A stretch of DNA of 64,000 nucleotides from Propionibacteriaceae bacterium (GTDB lineage Bacteria > Actinomycetota > Actinomycetes > Propionibacteriales > Propionibacteriaceae). The notes beneath the pieces are model-generated. The model did no database searches, had not been told where the DNA came from, and was given only the letters and a program-made list of their open reading frames with translations. The DNA is taken from positions 186,001 through 250,000 of the forward strand of contig JAFKJK010000008.1 in the NCBI GenBank assembly GCA_017306015.1, written 5' to 3'. The translations under genes and the position numbers were made by a program. Below are positions 1-11,985 of the stretch, piece by piece (within the stretch, counting starts at the first letter, position 1; every line of letters begins with the position of its first letter).

Positions 1-1
1 G

Positions 2-871
2 TTCTCCGGCGGCGAGTACGCCGCGGCCGGTGAACTCGCGGAACAGCTTGCCGAACACCAGACCGCCAGGCGGTTCGCAGTGGCCAGGGCGCAGGCCTTG
101 AGCTTGGCATCCACCGCCAGCCGCGCGGCAGACCGTCTCGGTTGGTCGATCGCGTTTGGCGCGAGAGCCGTTGAGGCGGCATCGGCAGCCCCTCCAATCA
201 TCCTCACCGAGGCGCTGATGTCCCTTGTCAGCGCTTTGGGAGAGGCTGGCCACGACCTTGCGGAGACGCGACCGCTGCTCGACCGTCTTGAGCAACTTGC
301 GCCACGCCTCGGGTCACCGCATTCGCGGGGTACGGTCGCCTGGACCATCGGTTCCGCACTGTGCATGGGTGGGCTCGCGCAACCGGGCCTGGCCCACCAT
401 GACACCGCCCGGGAACTGCTGGACCCGAAGCGGGATCTGCGCCTCTGGCTCCGGTTCCATAGTGTCGCGGCGAGATGGCGACTCAACGCAGATGTCGTTG
501 ATGGCGTACCGGAACTGCTGCGAGCTGCTTCGTTCGGGCTCGACATCGTCGGCAACGCACACGACCGGGCTGAACTGCGCCAGGTCGAGGCGATGTTCGC
601 GCTTCGCAGGCATGAGCCGGAGGAAGCCCTCGTCATCATGCAGGGTGTGCTGGCTGATCCGGAGACAGGCGCTCCCGAAGTCTCACACAGCGGGTCCCTG
701 CTGATTCTCGCGCACGCGCTGCGCGCCCTCGGCCGAGAGGACGAGGCTCGCGCAGAGTACGCAAGGGCCGCGAACGCCTACGAGATCGAGGGCCGCCTGC
801 GGGCAGCTGTCGACGCCTGGCGCAGGAGCGTGGGGCAGCCGGCTTTGACCCAATTCTTGACGATGACTTGA
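2..871 (+). CDS. TPR-like helical repeat protein, 5' end outside the window
   Basis: The frame is open from base 2, so the true start lies upstream; a GTG at 80 is an internal candidate. About 289 residues are visible. They are rich in Ala, Leu, Arg and Glu in paired amphipathic helices, for example the segment ending in GREDEARAEYARAANAYE, which looks like a tetratricopeptide motif. This resembles the C-terminal sensor half of actinobacterial XRE/TPR regulators, but no DNA-binding domain is in view, so the regulator call is inference. The gene ends about 310 bases before rpoB. The ribosomal rplJ-rplL pair that often precedes rpoB is not present here. Confidence 0.6.
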   Translation, partial: FSGGEYAAAGELAEQLAEHQTARRFAVARAQALSLASTASRAADRLGWSIAFGARAVEAASAAPPIILTEALMSLVSALGEAGHDLAETRPLLDRLEQLAPRLGSPHSRGTVAWTIGSALCMGGLAQPGLAHHDTARELLDPKRDLRLWLRFHSVAARWRLNADVVDGVPELLRAASFGLDIVGNAHDRAELRQVEAMFALRRHEPEEALVIMQGVLADPETGAPEVSHSGSLLILAHALRALGREDEARAEYARAANAYEIEGRLRAAVDAWRRSVGQPALTQFLTMT

Positions 872-944
872 CAGACCGCGTCAAGCCTGCAAGACTCTAC
901 TTGTCGGCGCCCCCCAAATCATGCGTCGGATGAGTACACCACCC

Positions 945-999
945 GAGCCGGTGGCTGCAGCGGACGGCAACCCCTCCCGCTAGCTGCAGCTACCGGCTC
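945..999 (+). terminator. Long hairpin between the TPR gene and rpoB
   Basis: Bases 945-961 pair with 983-999 over 17 positions with a single G-U wobble, around a 21-base loop. No T-run follows, so it is either a U-less actinobacterial terminator for the TPR gene or an RNA structure in the rpoB leader. It is the dominant structure in the 309-base gap before rpoB. Confidence 0.45.
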
Positions 1000-1052
1000 T
1001 GTGGTTTCATGGACGCAGGCTCTCGCCGGGCCGGCCGGAGTGCGGCGCTGGT

Positions 1053-1082
1053 TTGCGTGCAGTTGGAGCCGTGCGCTACGCT
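1053..1082 (+). promoter_or_regulatory. Candidate rpoB promoter
   Basis: TTGCGT at 1053-1058 and TACGCT at 1077-1082 are separated by 18 bases, matching actinobacterial housekeeping sigma consensus (TTGNNN and TANNNT). Transcription would start near 1089, giving a leader of about 90 bases before the TTG start of rpoB. Confidence 0.45.
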
Positions 1083-1180
1083 ATCGCTTTGCCCAAGCTC
1101 ACCGACGACCCGTGTCTTGCCGCGGGCCGTTCTGCGTGCATCGAAGCCGGCGACGCCCGGTTTTCTGGAAGGACTCCACC

Positions 1181-4100
1181 TTGGCCGTCTCGCGCACTGC
1201 GTCGAAGAACACCAATGTTGTCTCAGCCAGCGGCAGGATCTCATTCGCGAAGATCCACGAGCCGCTCGAGGTTCCCAATCTGCTGGATCTCCAGGTCGAC
1301 TCCTTCGACTGGCTGATCGGCAACGAAGCCTGGGCGCAGCGGGTCGCCGCAGCCAAGGCCGCCGGCCGCACCGACGTGAACCCGAAGTCGGGGCTGGAGG
1401 AGATCTTCGAGGAGATCTCGCCGATCGAGGACCTGTCCCAGACGATGTCGCTGTCCTTCCGGGACAACCGTTTCGACGATCCCAAGCACACCGTCGAGGA
1501 GTGCAAGGACCAGGACTTCACCTACGCGGCGCCGCTGTTCGTCACGGCCGAGTTCATGAACCACGAGACCGGTGAGATCAAGAGCCAGACCGTGTTCATG
1601 GGCGACTTCCCGCTGATGACCGACAAGGGCACGTTCATCATCAACGGCACCGAGCGCGTGGTCGTCAGCCAGCTCGTCCGCTCTCCGGGCGTGTACTTCG
1701 AGCAGACCGCGGACAAGACGTCCGACAAGGACATCTTCACCTGCAAGATGATCCCTTCCCGCGGCGCCTGGCTGGAGTTCGAGATCGACAAGCGCGACAT
1801 GGTCGGTGTCCGCGTCGACCGCAAGCGCAAGCAGAACGTCACCGTCCTGCTGAAGGCCCTCGGCTGGACGAACGAGCAGATCCTGGAGGAGTTCGGCGAG
1901 TTCGAGTCCATGCGGATGTCGCTGGAGAAGGACCACACGGCCAACACCGACGAGGCCCTGCTCGACATCTACCGCAAGCTGCGCCCGGGTGAGCCGCCGA
2001 CCCGCGAGGCCGCCCAGCAGATGCTGGAGAACTACTACTTCAACCCGAAGCGCTATGACCTGGCCAAGGTCGGTCGCTACAAGATCAACAAGAAGCTGGG
2101 CCTGTCGCTGCCGTTCGACACCCAGGTGCTGACCATCGAGGACATCACCGCAGCGATCCGCTACATCGTCGCCCTCCACGAGGGACGCACCGAGCTGGGC
2201 GACCGCCCGGTCGAGACCGACGACATCGACCACTTCGGCAACCGCCGGATCCGGACCGTCGGCGAGCTGATCCAGAACCAGTTGCGGATCGGCCTCGGCC
2301 GGCTGGAGCGCACCGTTCGTGACCGGATGACCACCCAGGACATCGAGGCCATCACGCCGCAGACCCTGATCAACATCCGTCCGGTCGCCGCGGCGCTGAA
2401 GGAGTTCTTCGGCACGTCCCAGCTGTCGCAGTTCATGGACCAGACGAACCCGATCGCCGGGCTGACGCACAAGCGGCGGCTGAACGCGCTCGGGCCGGGC
2501 GGCCTGTCCCGTGACCGGGCCGGCATGGAGGTCCGCGACGTGCACCACAGCCACTACGGCCGGATGTGCCCGATCGAGACCCCCGAGGGCCCGAACATCG
2601 GCCTGATCGGCTCGCTCGCGTCCTTCGCCCGGGTGAACGCCTTCGGCTTCATCGAGACGCCGTACCGCAAGGTCGTCGACGGCCGGGTCACCGACCAGAT
2701 CGACTACCTGACGGCCGACGAGGAGGACCGCTACGTGATCGCCCAGGCGAACGCGGTGCTGTCCGAGGGCGGCAAGTTCGCTGAGGACCGGGTGCTGGTC
2801 CGCAAGAAGCACGGCGACGCCGACGAGGTGCCGCCGGACCAGGTGCAGTACATGGACGTGTCGCCGCGCCAGATGGTGTCGGTGGCCACCGCGCTGATTC
2901 CGTTCCTCGAGCACGACGATGCGTCCCGGGCCCTGATGGGCGCCAACATGCAGCGTCAGGCCGTCCCCCTGATCCGCAACGAGGCGCCGTTCGTCGGCAC
3001 CGGCATGGAGTACCGCGGTGCGGTGGACGCCGGCGACGTCACGGTCGCCGCGAAGCCGGGAGCCGTTACCAGCGTCAGTGGCGACATCATCGACATCGCC
3101 AACGACGACGGCACCTACTCCAGCTACCGGCTGGCGAAGTTCCGCCGCTCCAACCAGGCGACCTGCATCAACCAGCGGCCGCTGGTGACCGCGGGTCAGC
3201 GTGTCGAGGTCGGCACCCCGCTCGCCGACGGTGCCTGCACCGACGGTGGCGAGATGGCGCTCGGGCGGAACCTGCTGGTGGCGTTCATGCCGTGGGAGGG
3301 CCACAACTACGAGGACGCGATCATCCTGTCCCAGCGCCTGGTGCAGGACGACGTGCTCACGTCGATCCACATCGAGGAGCACGAGATCGACGCCCGCGAC
3401 ACCAAGCTGGGTGCCGAGGAGATCCCGCGCGACATCCCCAACATCGGTGAGGACATGCTCGCCAACCTGGACGAGCGCGGCATCATCCGGATCGGTGCCG
3501 AGGTGAACACCGGCGACATCCTGGTCGGCAAGGTCACGCCCAAGGGCGAGACCGAGCTCACCCCGGAGGAGCGGCTGCTGCGCGCGATCTTCGGTGAGAA
3601 GGCCCGCGAGGTCCGCGACACCTCGATGAAGGTGCCGCACGGCGAGTCCGGCACCGTCATCGGCGTCCGCGTGTTCGACCGCGAGGAGGACGACGAGCTG
3701 CCTCCGGGCGTCAACCAGCTGGTCCGGGTGTACGTGGCCCAGAAGCGGAAGATCTCCGACGGTGACAAGCTCGCCGGCCGTCACGGCAACAAGGGCGTCA
3801 TCTCCAAGATCCTGCCGGTCGAGGACATGCCGTTCATGGAGGACGGCACCCCGGTCGACATCGTCCTGAACCCGCTCGGCGTCCCGTCCCGGATGAACGT
3901 CGGCCAGGTGCTGGAGACCCACCTCGGGTGGGTCGCCAAGACCGGCTGGGACATCAAGGGCGTCCACGAGCCCTGGGCGGACCGCCTGCGCGAGGTCGGC
4001 CTCGAGCACCTGGACGGCAACGCCCGCCTCGCCACGCCCGTCTTCGACGGCGCCAACGAGGAGGAGATCGCCGGCCTGCTGGAGCACGGGCTGCCGCAGC

Positions 4101-4654
4101 GCGACGGCCTGAAGCTGGTGGACGCCGGTGGCAAGGCCCGGCTCTTCGACGGCCGCTCCGGCGAGCCGTACCCGGACCCGGTCGGTGTCGGCTACATCTA
4201 CATGCTGAAGCTGCACCACCTCGTCGACGACAAGATCCACGCCCGGTCGACCGGCCCGTACTCGATGATCACCCAGCAGCCGCTCGGCGGTAAGGCCCAG
4301 TTCGGCGGCCAGCGCTTCGGTGAGATGGAGGTGTGGGCACTGGAGGCGTACGGCGCCGCCTGGGCCCTGCAGGAGCTGCTCACCATCAAGTCCGACGACG
4401 TGCCGGGCCGGGTGAAGGTGTACGAGGCGATCGTCAAGGGCGAGAACATCCCCGAGCCGGGCATCCCGGAGTCGTTCAAGGTGCTGGTCAAGGAGATGAA
4501 GTCACTATGCCTGAACGTGGAGGTCCTCTCCTCCGACGGCACCGTGGTGGAGCTGCGTGACTCCGAGGACGACTACCGCGCCAGCGAGGAGTTCGGCATC
4601 GACCTGTCCCGCCGTCCGGGCGCGGACTCGTTCCGCACCGTGGACGAAGTCTGA
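1181..4654 (+). CDS. rpoB: DNA-directed RNA polymerase beta subunit
   Basis: Beta subunit of RNA polymerase, 1157 residues. The start chosen is TTG at 1181 because GGAAGGA lies at the right distance upstream and the protein then begins [10 protein letters not shown], like mycobacterial RpoB; earlier in-frame starts lack a ribosome site and add non-conserved sequence. The rifampicin region spans about residues 411-444 ([13 protein letters not shown] onward). Asp420 and His430 match E. coli D516 and H526, but residue 435, equivalent to Ser531, is Asn (codon AAC at 2483-2485). The motif normally VHPSHYGR is VHHSHYGR here (residue 456). The catalytic [12 protein letters not shown] segment lies near residue 860. 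rpoC follows after 71 bases. Confidence 0.98.
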   Translation: MAVSRTASKNTNVVSASGRISFAKIHEPLEVPNLLDLQVDSFDWLIGNEAWAQRVAAAKAAGRTDVNPKSGLEEIFEEISPIEDLSQTMSLSFRDNRFDDPKHTVEECKDQDFTYAAPLFVTAEFMNHETGEIKSQTVFMGDFPLMTDKGTFIINGTERVVVSQLVRSPGVYFEQTADKTSDKDIFTCKMIPSRGAWLEFEIDKRDMVGVRVDRKRKQNVTVLLKALGWTNEQILEEFGEFESMRMSLEKDHTANTDEALLDIYRKLRPGEPPTREAAQQMLENYYFNPKRYDLAKVGRYKINKKLGLSLPFDTQVLTIEDITAAIRYIVALHEGRTELGDRPVETDDIDHFGNRRIRTVGELIQNQLRIGLGRLERTVRDRMTTQDIEAITPQTLINIRPVAAALKEFFGTSQLSQFMDQTNPIAGLTHKRRLNALGPGGLSRDRAGMEVRDVHHSHYGRMCPIETPEGPNIGLIGSLASFARVNAFGFIETPYRKVVDGRVTDQIDYLTADEEDRYVIAQANAVLSEGGKFAEDRVLVRKKHGDADEVPPDQVQYMDVSPRQMVSVATALIPFLEHDDASRALMGANMQRQAVPLIRNEAPFVGTGMEYRGAVDAGDVTVAAKPGAVTSVSGDIIDIANDDGTYSSYRLAKFRRSNQATCINQRPLVTAGQRVEVGTPLADGACTDGGEMALGRNLLVAFMPWEGHNYEDAIILSQRLVQDDVLTSIHIEEHEIDARDTKLGAEEIPRDIPNIGEDMLANLDERGIIRIGAEVNTGDILVGKVTPKGETELTPEERLLRAIFGEKAREVRDTSMKVPHGESGTVIGVRVFDREEDDELPPGVNQLVRVYVAQKRKISDGDKLAGRHGNKGVISKILPVEDMPFMEDGTPVDIVLNPLGVPSRMNVGQVLETHLGWVAKTGWDIKGVHEPWADRLREVGLEHLDGNARLATPVFDGANEEEIAGLLEHGLPQRDGLKLVDAGGKARLFDGRSGEPYPDPVGVGYIYMLKLHHLVDDKIHARSTGPYSMITQQPLGGKAQFGGQRFGEMEVWALEAYGAAWALQELLTIKSDDVPGRVKVYEAIVKGENIPEPGIPESFKVLVKEMKSLCLNVEVLSSDGTVVELRDSEDDYRASEEFGIDLSRRPGADSFRTVDEV

Positions 4655-4725
4655 GTTGATCCAACTCAGTCGCCAGACAACTCAGACAACAGACATTTCC
4701 TGCTAGCAGGGGAAAGAGAAGCAAC

Positions 4726-8607
<3,882 letters not shown>

Positions 8608-8609
8608 CC

Positions 8610-9056
8610 ATGCGGATCGTCGTCGCGTCCGACCACGCAGCGGTCGAACTCCGGCAGGAGATGGCAGCTGTCGCCGCGGAGCTGGGGCACGAGGTCACCG
8701 ACCTCGGCCCGGCTCCCGGCGAGGCCGTCGACTACCCGGTCAACGGGGCAAAGGTCGGCCGCCTGGTCGCTGCCGGGGACTACGACCTCGGCCTGATCGC
8801 CTGCGGTACCGGAATCGGCATCGGGATCTCCGCGAACAAGGTGCCGGGTATCCGCGCGGCGATCTGTTCCGACGTCTACTCCGCGAAGCTGTCCAGACAG
8901 CACAATGACAGCAATGTGCTGGCCCTGGGCGCCCGCGTCGTCGGGACGGGACTTGCCCGGCTGATCGTCGAGACCTGGCTGACCACCGAGTTCGAGGGAG
9001 GCCGGCACGCGCGCCGGGTCGGGCTCATCAACGAACTGGACCACCAGCGCGGCTGA
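8610..9056 (+). CDS. rpiB: Ribose-5-phosphate isomerase B
   Basis: Interconverts ribose-5-phosphate and ribulose-5-phosphate in the non-oxidative pentose phosphate pathway; 148 residues, standard for the RpiB/LacAB family. Diagnostic segments are SDHAA near the N-terminus, the catalytic-cysteine loop ACGTGIGIGISANK, and SRQHNDSNVLALG. The ATG starts two bases after the rpoC stop with no separate ribosome site, so translation is probably coupled to rpoC. A perfect terminator follows, making it the last gene of rpoB-rpoC-rpiB. Some RpiB-type enzymes act on other phosphosugars, such as allose-6-phosphate. Confidence 0.92.
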   Translation: MRIVVASDHAAVELRQEMAAVAAELGHEVTDLGPAPGEAVDYPVNGAKVGRLVAAGDYDLGLIACGTGIGIGISANKVPGIRAAICSDVYSAKLSRQHNDSNVLALGARVVGTGLARLIVETWLTTEFEGGRHARRVGLINELDHQRG

Positions 9057-9075
9057 GACCACTTGTGGGCTGCTT

Positions 9076-9107
9076 CGGCGGCAGGCGGAAACGCCTGCCG
9101 CCGTTTT
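9076..9107 (+). terminator. Rho-independent terminator of rpoBC-rpiB
   Basis: CGGCGGCAGGCG (9076-9087) pairs perfectly with CGCCTGCCGCCG (9092-9103) around a GAAA tetraloop, followed by four T. Textbook intrinsic terminator 20 bases after rpiB. Confidence 0.95.
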
Positions 9108-9143
9108 GCTTTCCTGGTCGACGCGCCACGCACCCCGGATGCG

Positions 9144-9172
9144 TTGACGTGGTGCATCCCAATGTATACACT
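9144..9172 (+). promoter_or_regulatory. Promoter of the surface/cystine locus with TGTATACA palindrome
   Basis: TTGACG at 9144-9149 and TACACT at 9167-9172 with a 17-base spacer give a strong housekeeping-type promoter. The palindrome TGTATACA (9163-9170) overlaps the -10 box. Short TGTATACA-type palindromes are typical half-site pairs for GntR-family repressors, so a local regulator site is possible but unproven. Transcription would start near 9179, leaving about 290 bases of leader. Confidence 0.6.
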
Positions 9173-9225
9173 CGTGCTCACTGATTCCCGCCAAGCGCGG
9201 CGAGACCGTTGGAGGCCGAGTGACC

Positions 9226-9273
9226 ATGCCTGCTGGCAGCGCCCGAGCCTTCCGATGTCTGCGGATGCCCTAG
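9226..9273 (+). CDS. Candidate leader peptide (uORF)
   Basis: ATG at 9226 follows GGAGG (9211-9215) with a 10-base spacing and encodes MPAGSARAFRCLRMP, 15 residues, ending TAG at 9271-9273. A GTG at 9220 would add two residues. The stop codon overlaps the foot of an 11-base-pair stem, and the single Cys codon TGT (9256-9258) sits directly before a CTGCGG copy that can compete for the same pairing partner. This resembles attenuator leader peptides, and cysteine-containing uORFs are known before sulfur genes in actinobacteria. Role is inferred; only the ORF, ribosome site and folds are seen. Confidence 0.4.
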   Translation: MPAGSARAFRCLRMP

Positions 9274-9345
9274 GGGCTGCGGATCTGGAGGCCGACATCT
9301 GCCGGCCGGTCCCGCACCGGGACGGAAGAGCGACCCGCAGCCCCT
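9272..9345 (+). ncRNA. Branched RNA fold in the leader, possible cis-regulator
   Basis: AGGGGCTGCGG (9272-9282) pairs perfectly with CCGCAGCCCCT (9335-9345). Inside are two hairpins: GGCCG (9290-9294) with CGGCC (9303-9307), and GTCCCG (9309-9314) with CGGGAC (9318-9323). A second CTGCGG at 9259-9264 could displace the closing stem. There is no T-run, so it is not a simple terminator. It does not show the core of SAM-I or SAM-IV riboswitches. Function unknown; a cis-regulatory RNA is the best guess. Confidence 0.45.
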
Positions 9346-9402
9346 GATTCGCGGACGGCCGGACGGCCGCCTTCGACCACGCTCTGCAAACCGACTCCTC
9401 CT

Positions 9403-9422
9403 CGCCGCCCGCGTGGGCGGCG
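9403..9422 (+). other. Hairpin in the distal leader
   Basis: CGCCGCCC (9403-9410) and GGGCGGCG (9415-9422) form a perfect 8-base-pair stem with loop GCGT, 48 bases before the start codon of the secreted protein. With the upstream fold it makes the whole 290-base leader strongly structured. Confidence 0.45.
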
Positions 9423-9470
9423 ATCTCTCGCGTGCGCCTCGGCATCGAGCGCATCCGGAAAGGCACAGAC

Positions 9471-11921
9471 ATGCACCTCACCGCCATCTCGAGCGGGGCA
9501 CTGCGACGATGGGCAGGCGTCACCCTGTCCGTCGCGATCGCCTCCTCGACGCTGCTGACGGCCGGCGTCCTCCAGGCGCCGCCGGCCCAGGCAGACACCG
9601 TCACCTATCCCTGGAGCAGGACCACCGGCACCGGGAACTACATCGACGACGCCTATCACGTCGGCGCCGACAACGTGTTCGAGAACGTCACGACCGACCG
9701 GCTCCTGGACGTGCTGTCCAGCAACGGCGACTACTACCTCTTCCTCGGTGGTCCCGAGCACGCCGCGAGCCAGGCCCTGCTGCCGGTCGTGAACGCCGCA
9801 GCGAAGGCATCCACGGGAGTGAAGAAGATCTACCACTTCGACCCCTACGTGGACGGCTACCAGCTGGACAGCACCCTTGCCAGCGGTGTCGCCGACGTGA
9901 CCGGTGGCAACTCCACCAACTTCAAGACCTCGGACGGCAAGTCCCAGCCGGCGAGGCTCAGTGATGTCTGGAAGCTGGTCACGAACCTCCTGCCGGCGTC
10001 GGCGACCGCGAGCGGGGGAGCGCTGGAGAACTACGCCGGCAACACCGCGCTCCTGCTGAACGTCCACATCACCGACCGCAGGAACGTCGACAGCGGGAAG
10101 ACGGTGACCAGGCTCGCCTCGGTCACCGACGCCGAAGCCGCCGCATTCGCGGCCGATACCGGCGACGTGAGGACCACGACCGCGGCCTCGCTCCAGTCGG
10201 CGTTCACCGGCCGGACCGCTGCCGAGCGCACCCAGCTGGAGTTCTTCAGCCGCCTGTACAACGCGAGCGCGACCTACATCGAGGGCAGCACCGAGACCGC
10301 CGACCGGATCGGCAAGGCCGTGACGATCTTCGATCCGGCCGACTACCCGAACCCCGGCGACTTCAGGCTGAAGTCCATCGACGTCAAGGAGCTCTACGAC
10401 CTGCTCAACAGCCCGGGCGAGGTGCCGATCCTGTTCGCCGGTCAGGGTTGCCACAACACCCAGGCGATCATCGGCTCGGTCGCCAGGCGGGCCAAGGAGC
10501 TGAACGTCCCGGTGGTCTATGTCGTCGACTTCGCGCTGGACTCCAACGTACGGTTCGGCACCGGGGACGCGATCGATGTCGCCTCGGCGTCCAGCGCAAC
10601 CGGGGGTCTGTGGATCCGCGCAGCCGGGACGCCGTCAACCTCCGCGCCCTACCAGTACGGCTACTCCTACCTGTACGCCAGGATCGCCGACTACCTCGGC
10701 CCGAACTGGATCACCGAGAACTCGTCCAAGAGGAACAACTCGGTGTCCTACTTCCCGAACGCCGTCCTCGGCGAGACCCCCACCGTCAACCCGTACGGCA
10801 CCTCGTTCAACCCGGCCACGGACCAGGCGAACGCCACCCGGCTGCAGGTGCCAACGATCGTCCGCTACAACAGGGATGCCGCCAGTCCCGTGGTCGGCGA
10901 GTGGCTGCACAAGGACAACGTCGCGTCGGGCAAGGACCAGACCTTCACCGAGTACATGCTCGAACTGGGCTGGGTGCGCAGGACCGCCAAGGCACTGGCC
11001 GACACCGGCCGCAGCACCGGAAGGGACAGTCTGACCAAGGTCGAGTTCGCCGCGGAGGCCGTCGCTGCGCTGGACGACGTGCTCAAGCCGAACACCTCGG
11101 TGCAGTTCAGCATCACCACCACCCCGACTCCGACCGTGTCCGGGACACCGGTGGTCGGGAGCAGGCTCGAGGGCTTCTGGGACAACTGGAGCCACAGCCC
11201 GACGCTGTCCTACCAATGGCTCGCCGACGGTAGCCCGATCGCCGGAGCCACCTCGGACAGCTACACCCTGACGGCCGCCGAGGTGGGCAGGAAGGTCAGC
11301 TTCCGGATCACCGCCTCCCGGCCGAACTACGCCACCGTTGCCACGGAGTCGGCACCGACGGCCGCCGTGGCCGGGGCCGCCTTCGTCACCGTCCCGAAGC
11401 CGACCATCAGTGGGAAGACCAAGGTTGGCCAGACGCTCACCGCAGCGGCAGGGGACTGGGCGCCGTCCGCGACGCTCGCCTACCAGTGGAACGCGAACGG
11501 CAGGCCGATCCCCGGCGCCACCAGGCCGAGCTACCGGCTCGCCGCCGCCGACGTGGACGCCCGGATCAGCGTCACCGTCACCGGCACGGCCACCGGTCTG
11601 GCGACGACGTCGGTCACCTCGGCGGCCACCCACGCCATCGTGGGCTCGAAGTTCACCAGGACGGCGACCCCGAAGGTCTCGGGCACGGCCAAGGTGGGCA
11701 AGACCCTCAAGGCGAGGCCCGGAGCCTGGAAGCCGAAGTCCGGCGTGAAGTTCAGCTACCAGTGGTTCGCCAGCGGCACCGCGATCAGCGGCGCGACGAA
11801 GAGTTCGCTGAAGCTGACCGCCGCGCAGAAGGGCAAGAAGGTGACGGTGAAGGTGACCGGCCGGAAGCTCGGCTACAACGCCGTCACCCGGGTCGCCAAG
11901 GCCACCAAGAAGGTGAAGTGA
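9471..11921 (+). CDS. Secreted thioredoxin-like protein with three Ig-like repeats
   Basis: 816 residues from ATG 9471, chosen because GGAAAGG (9457-9463) precedes it and the product then starts with a signal peptide ending near AQA-DT (about residue 43). Two segments look like thioredoxin folds: residues near 88-140, where GGPEHAAS (93-100) sits at the usual CXXC place, and residues near 318-370, where GQGCHNT holds Cys327. That is the only cysteine I find in the protein. From about residue 540 three related domains of roughly 90 residues follow, each with a PTVSGTPVVG-like strand, a YQW motif and a GATSDSYTLTAA-like segment, a common actinobacterial surface repeat. No LPXTG motif. First gene of a three-gene unit with a cystine carrier. 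Thioredoxin-like assignment is inference from pattern; secretion is clear. Confidence 0.7.
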   Translation: MHLTAISSGALRRWAGVTLSVAIASSTLLTAGVLQAPPAQADTVTYPWSRTTGTGNYIDDAYHVGADNVFENVTTDRLLDVLSSNGDYYLFLGGPEHAASQALLPVVNAAAKASTGVKKIYHFDPYVDGYQLDSTLASGVADVTGGNSTNFKTSDGKSQPARLSDVWKLVTNLLPASATASGGALENYAGNTALLLNVHITDRRNVDSGKTVTRLASVTDAEAAAFAADTGDVRTTTAASLQSAFTGRTAAERTQLEFFSRLYNASATYIEGSTETADRIGKAVTIFDPADYPNPGDFRLKSIDVKELYDLLNSPGEVPILFAGQGCHNTQAIIGSVARRAKELNVPVVYVVDFALDSNVRFGTGDAIDVASASSATGGLWIRAAGTPSTSAPYQYGYSYLYARIADYLGPNWITENSSKRNNSVSYFPNAVLGETPTVNPYGTSFNPATDQANATRLQVPTIVRYNRDAASPVVGEWLHKDNVASGKDQTFTEYMLELGWVRRTAKALADTGRSTGRDSLTKVEFAAEAVAALDDVLKPNTSVQFSITTTPTPTVSGTPVVGSRLEGFWDNWSHSPTLSYQWLADGSPIAGATSDSYTLTAAEVGRKVSFRITASRPNYATVATESAPTAAVAGAAFVTVPKPTISGKTKVGQTLTAAAGDWAPSATLAYQWNANGRPIPGATRPSYRLAAADVDARISVTVTGTATGLATTSVTSAATHAIVGSKFTRTATPKVSGTAKVGKTLKARPGAWKPKSGVKFSYQWFASGTAISGATKSSLKLTAAQKGKKVTVKVTGRKLGYNAVTRVAKATKKVK

Positions 11922-11938
11922 CCGTTCGTGTGGTCCTC

Positions 11939-11966
11939 CCCGCCCGGCGCGCGAGCGCCGGGCGGG
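11939..11966 (+). other. Strong intercistronic hairpin with GNRA loop
   Basis: CCCGCCCGGCGC (11939-11950) pairs with GCGCCGGGCGGG (11955-11966) around a GCGA tetraloop. No T-run follows and the next gene's GGAAGGG ribosome site comes right after. It may lower transporter expression relative to the first gene or stabilise the upstream mRNA 3' end. Confidence 0.6.
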
Positions 11967-11985
11967 AAGGCCGGAAGGGCAGACC

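Noticed and set aside
1001..1180. Longer N-terminus for RpoB starting at 1001
   Set aside because: The added 60 residues are not conserved-looking and lack a ribosome site, while TTG at 1181 has GGAAGGA at good spacing and a family-like start.
1241..4240. A 999-codon open frame antisense to rpoB, and similar long antisense frames over rpoC and fusA
   Set aside because: They mirror the codon bias of the sense gene in high-GC DNA, have low-complexity translations, and no start signals.
9220..9345. SAM or cobalamin riboswitch
   Set aside because: Neither the SAM-I/SAM-IV core nor the B12 box is present in the leader; it stays an unclassified structure.
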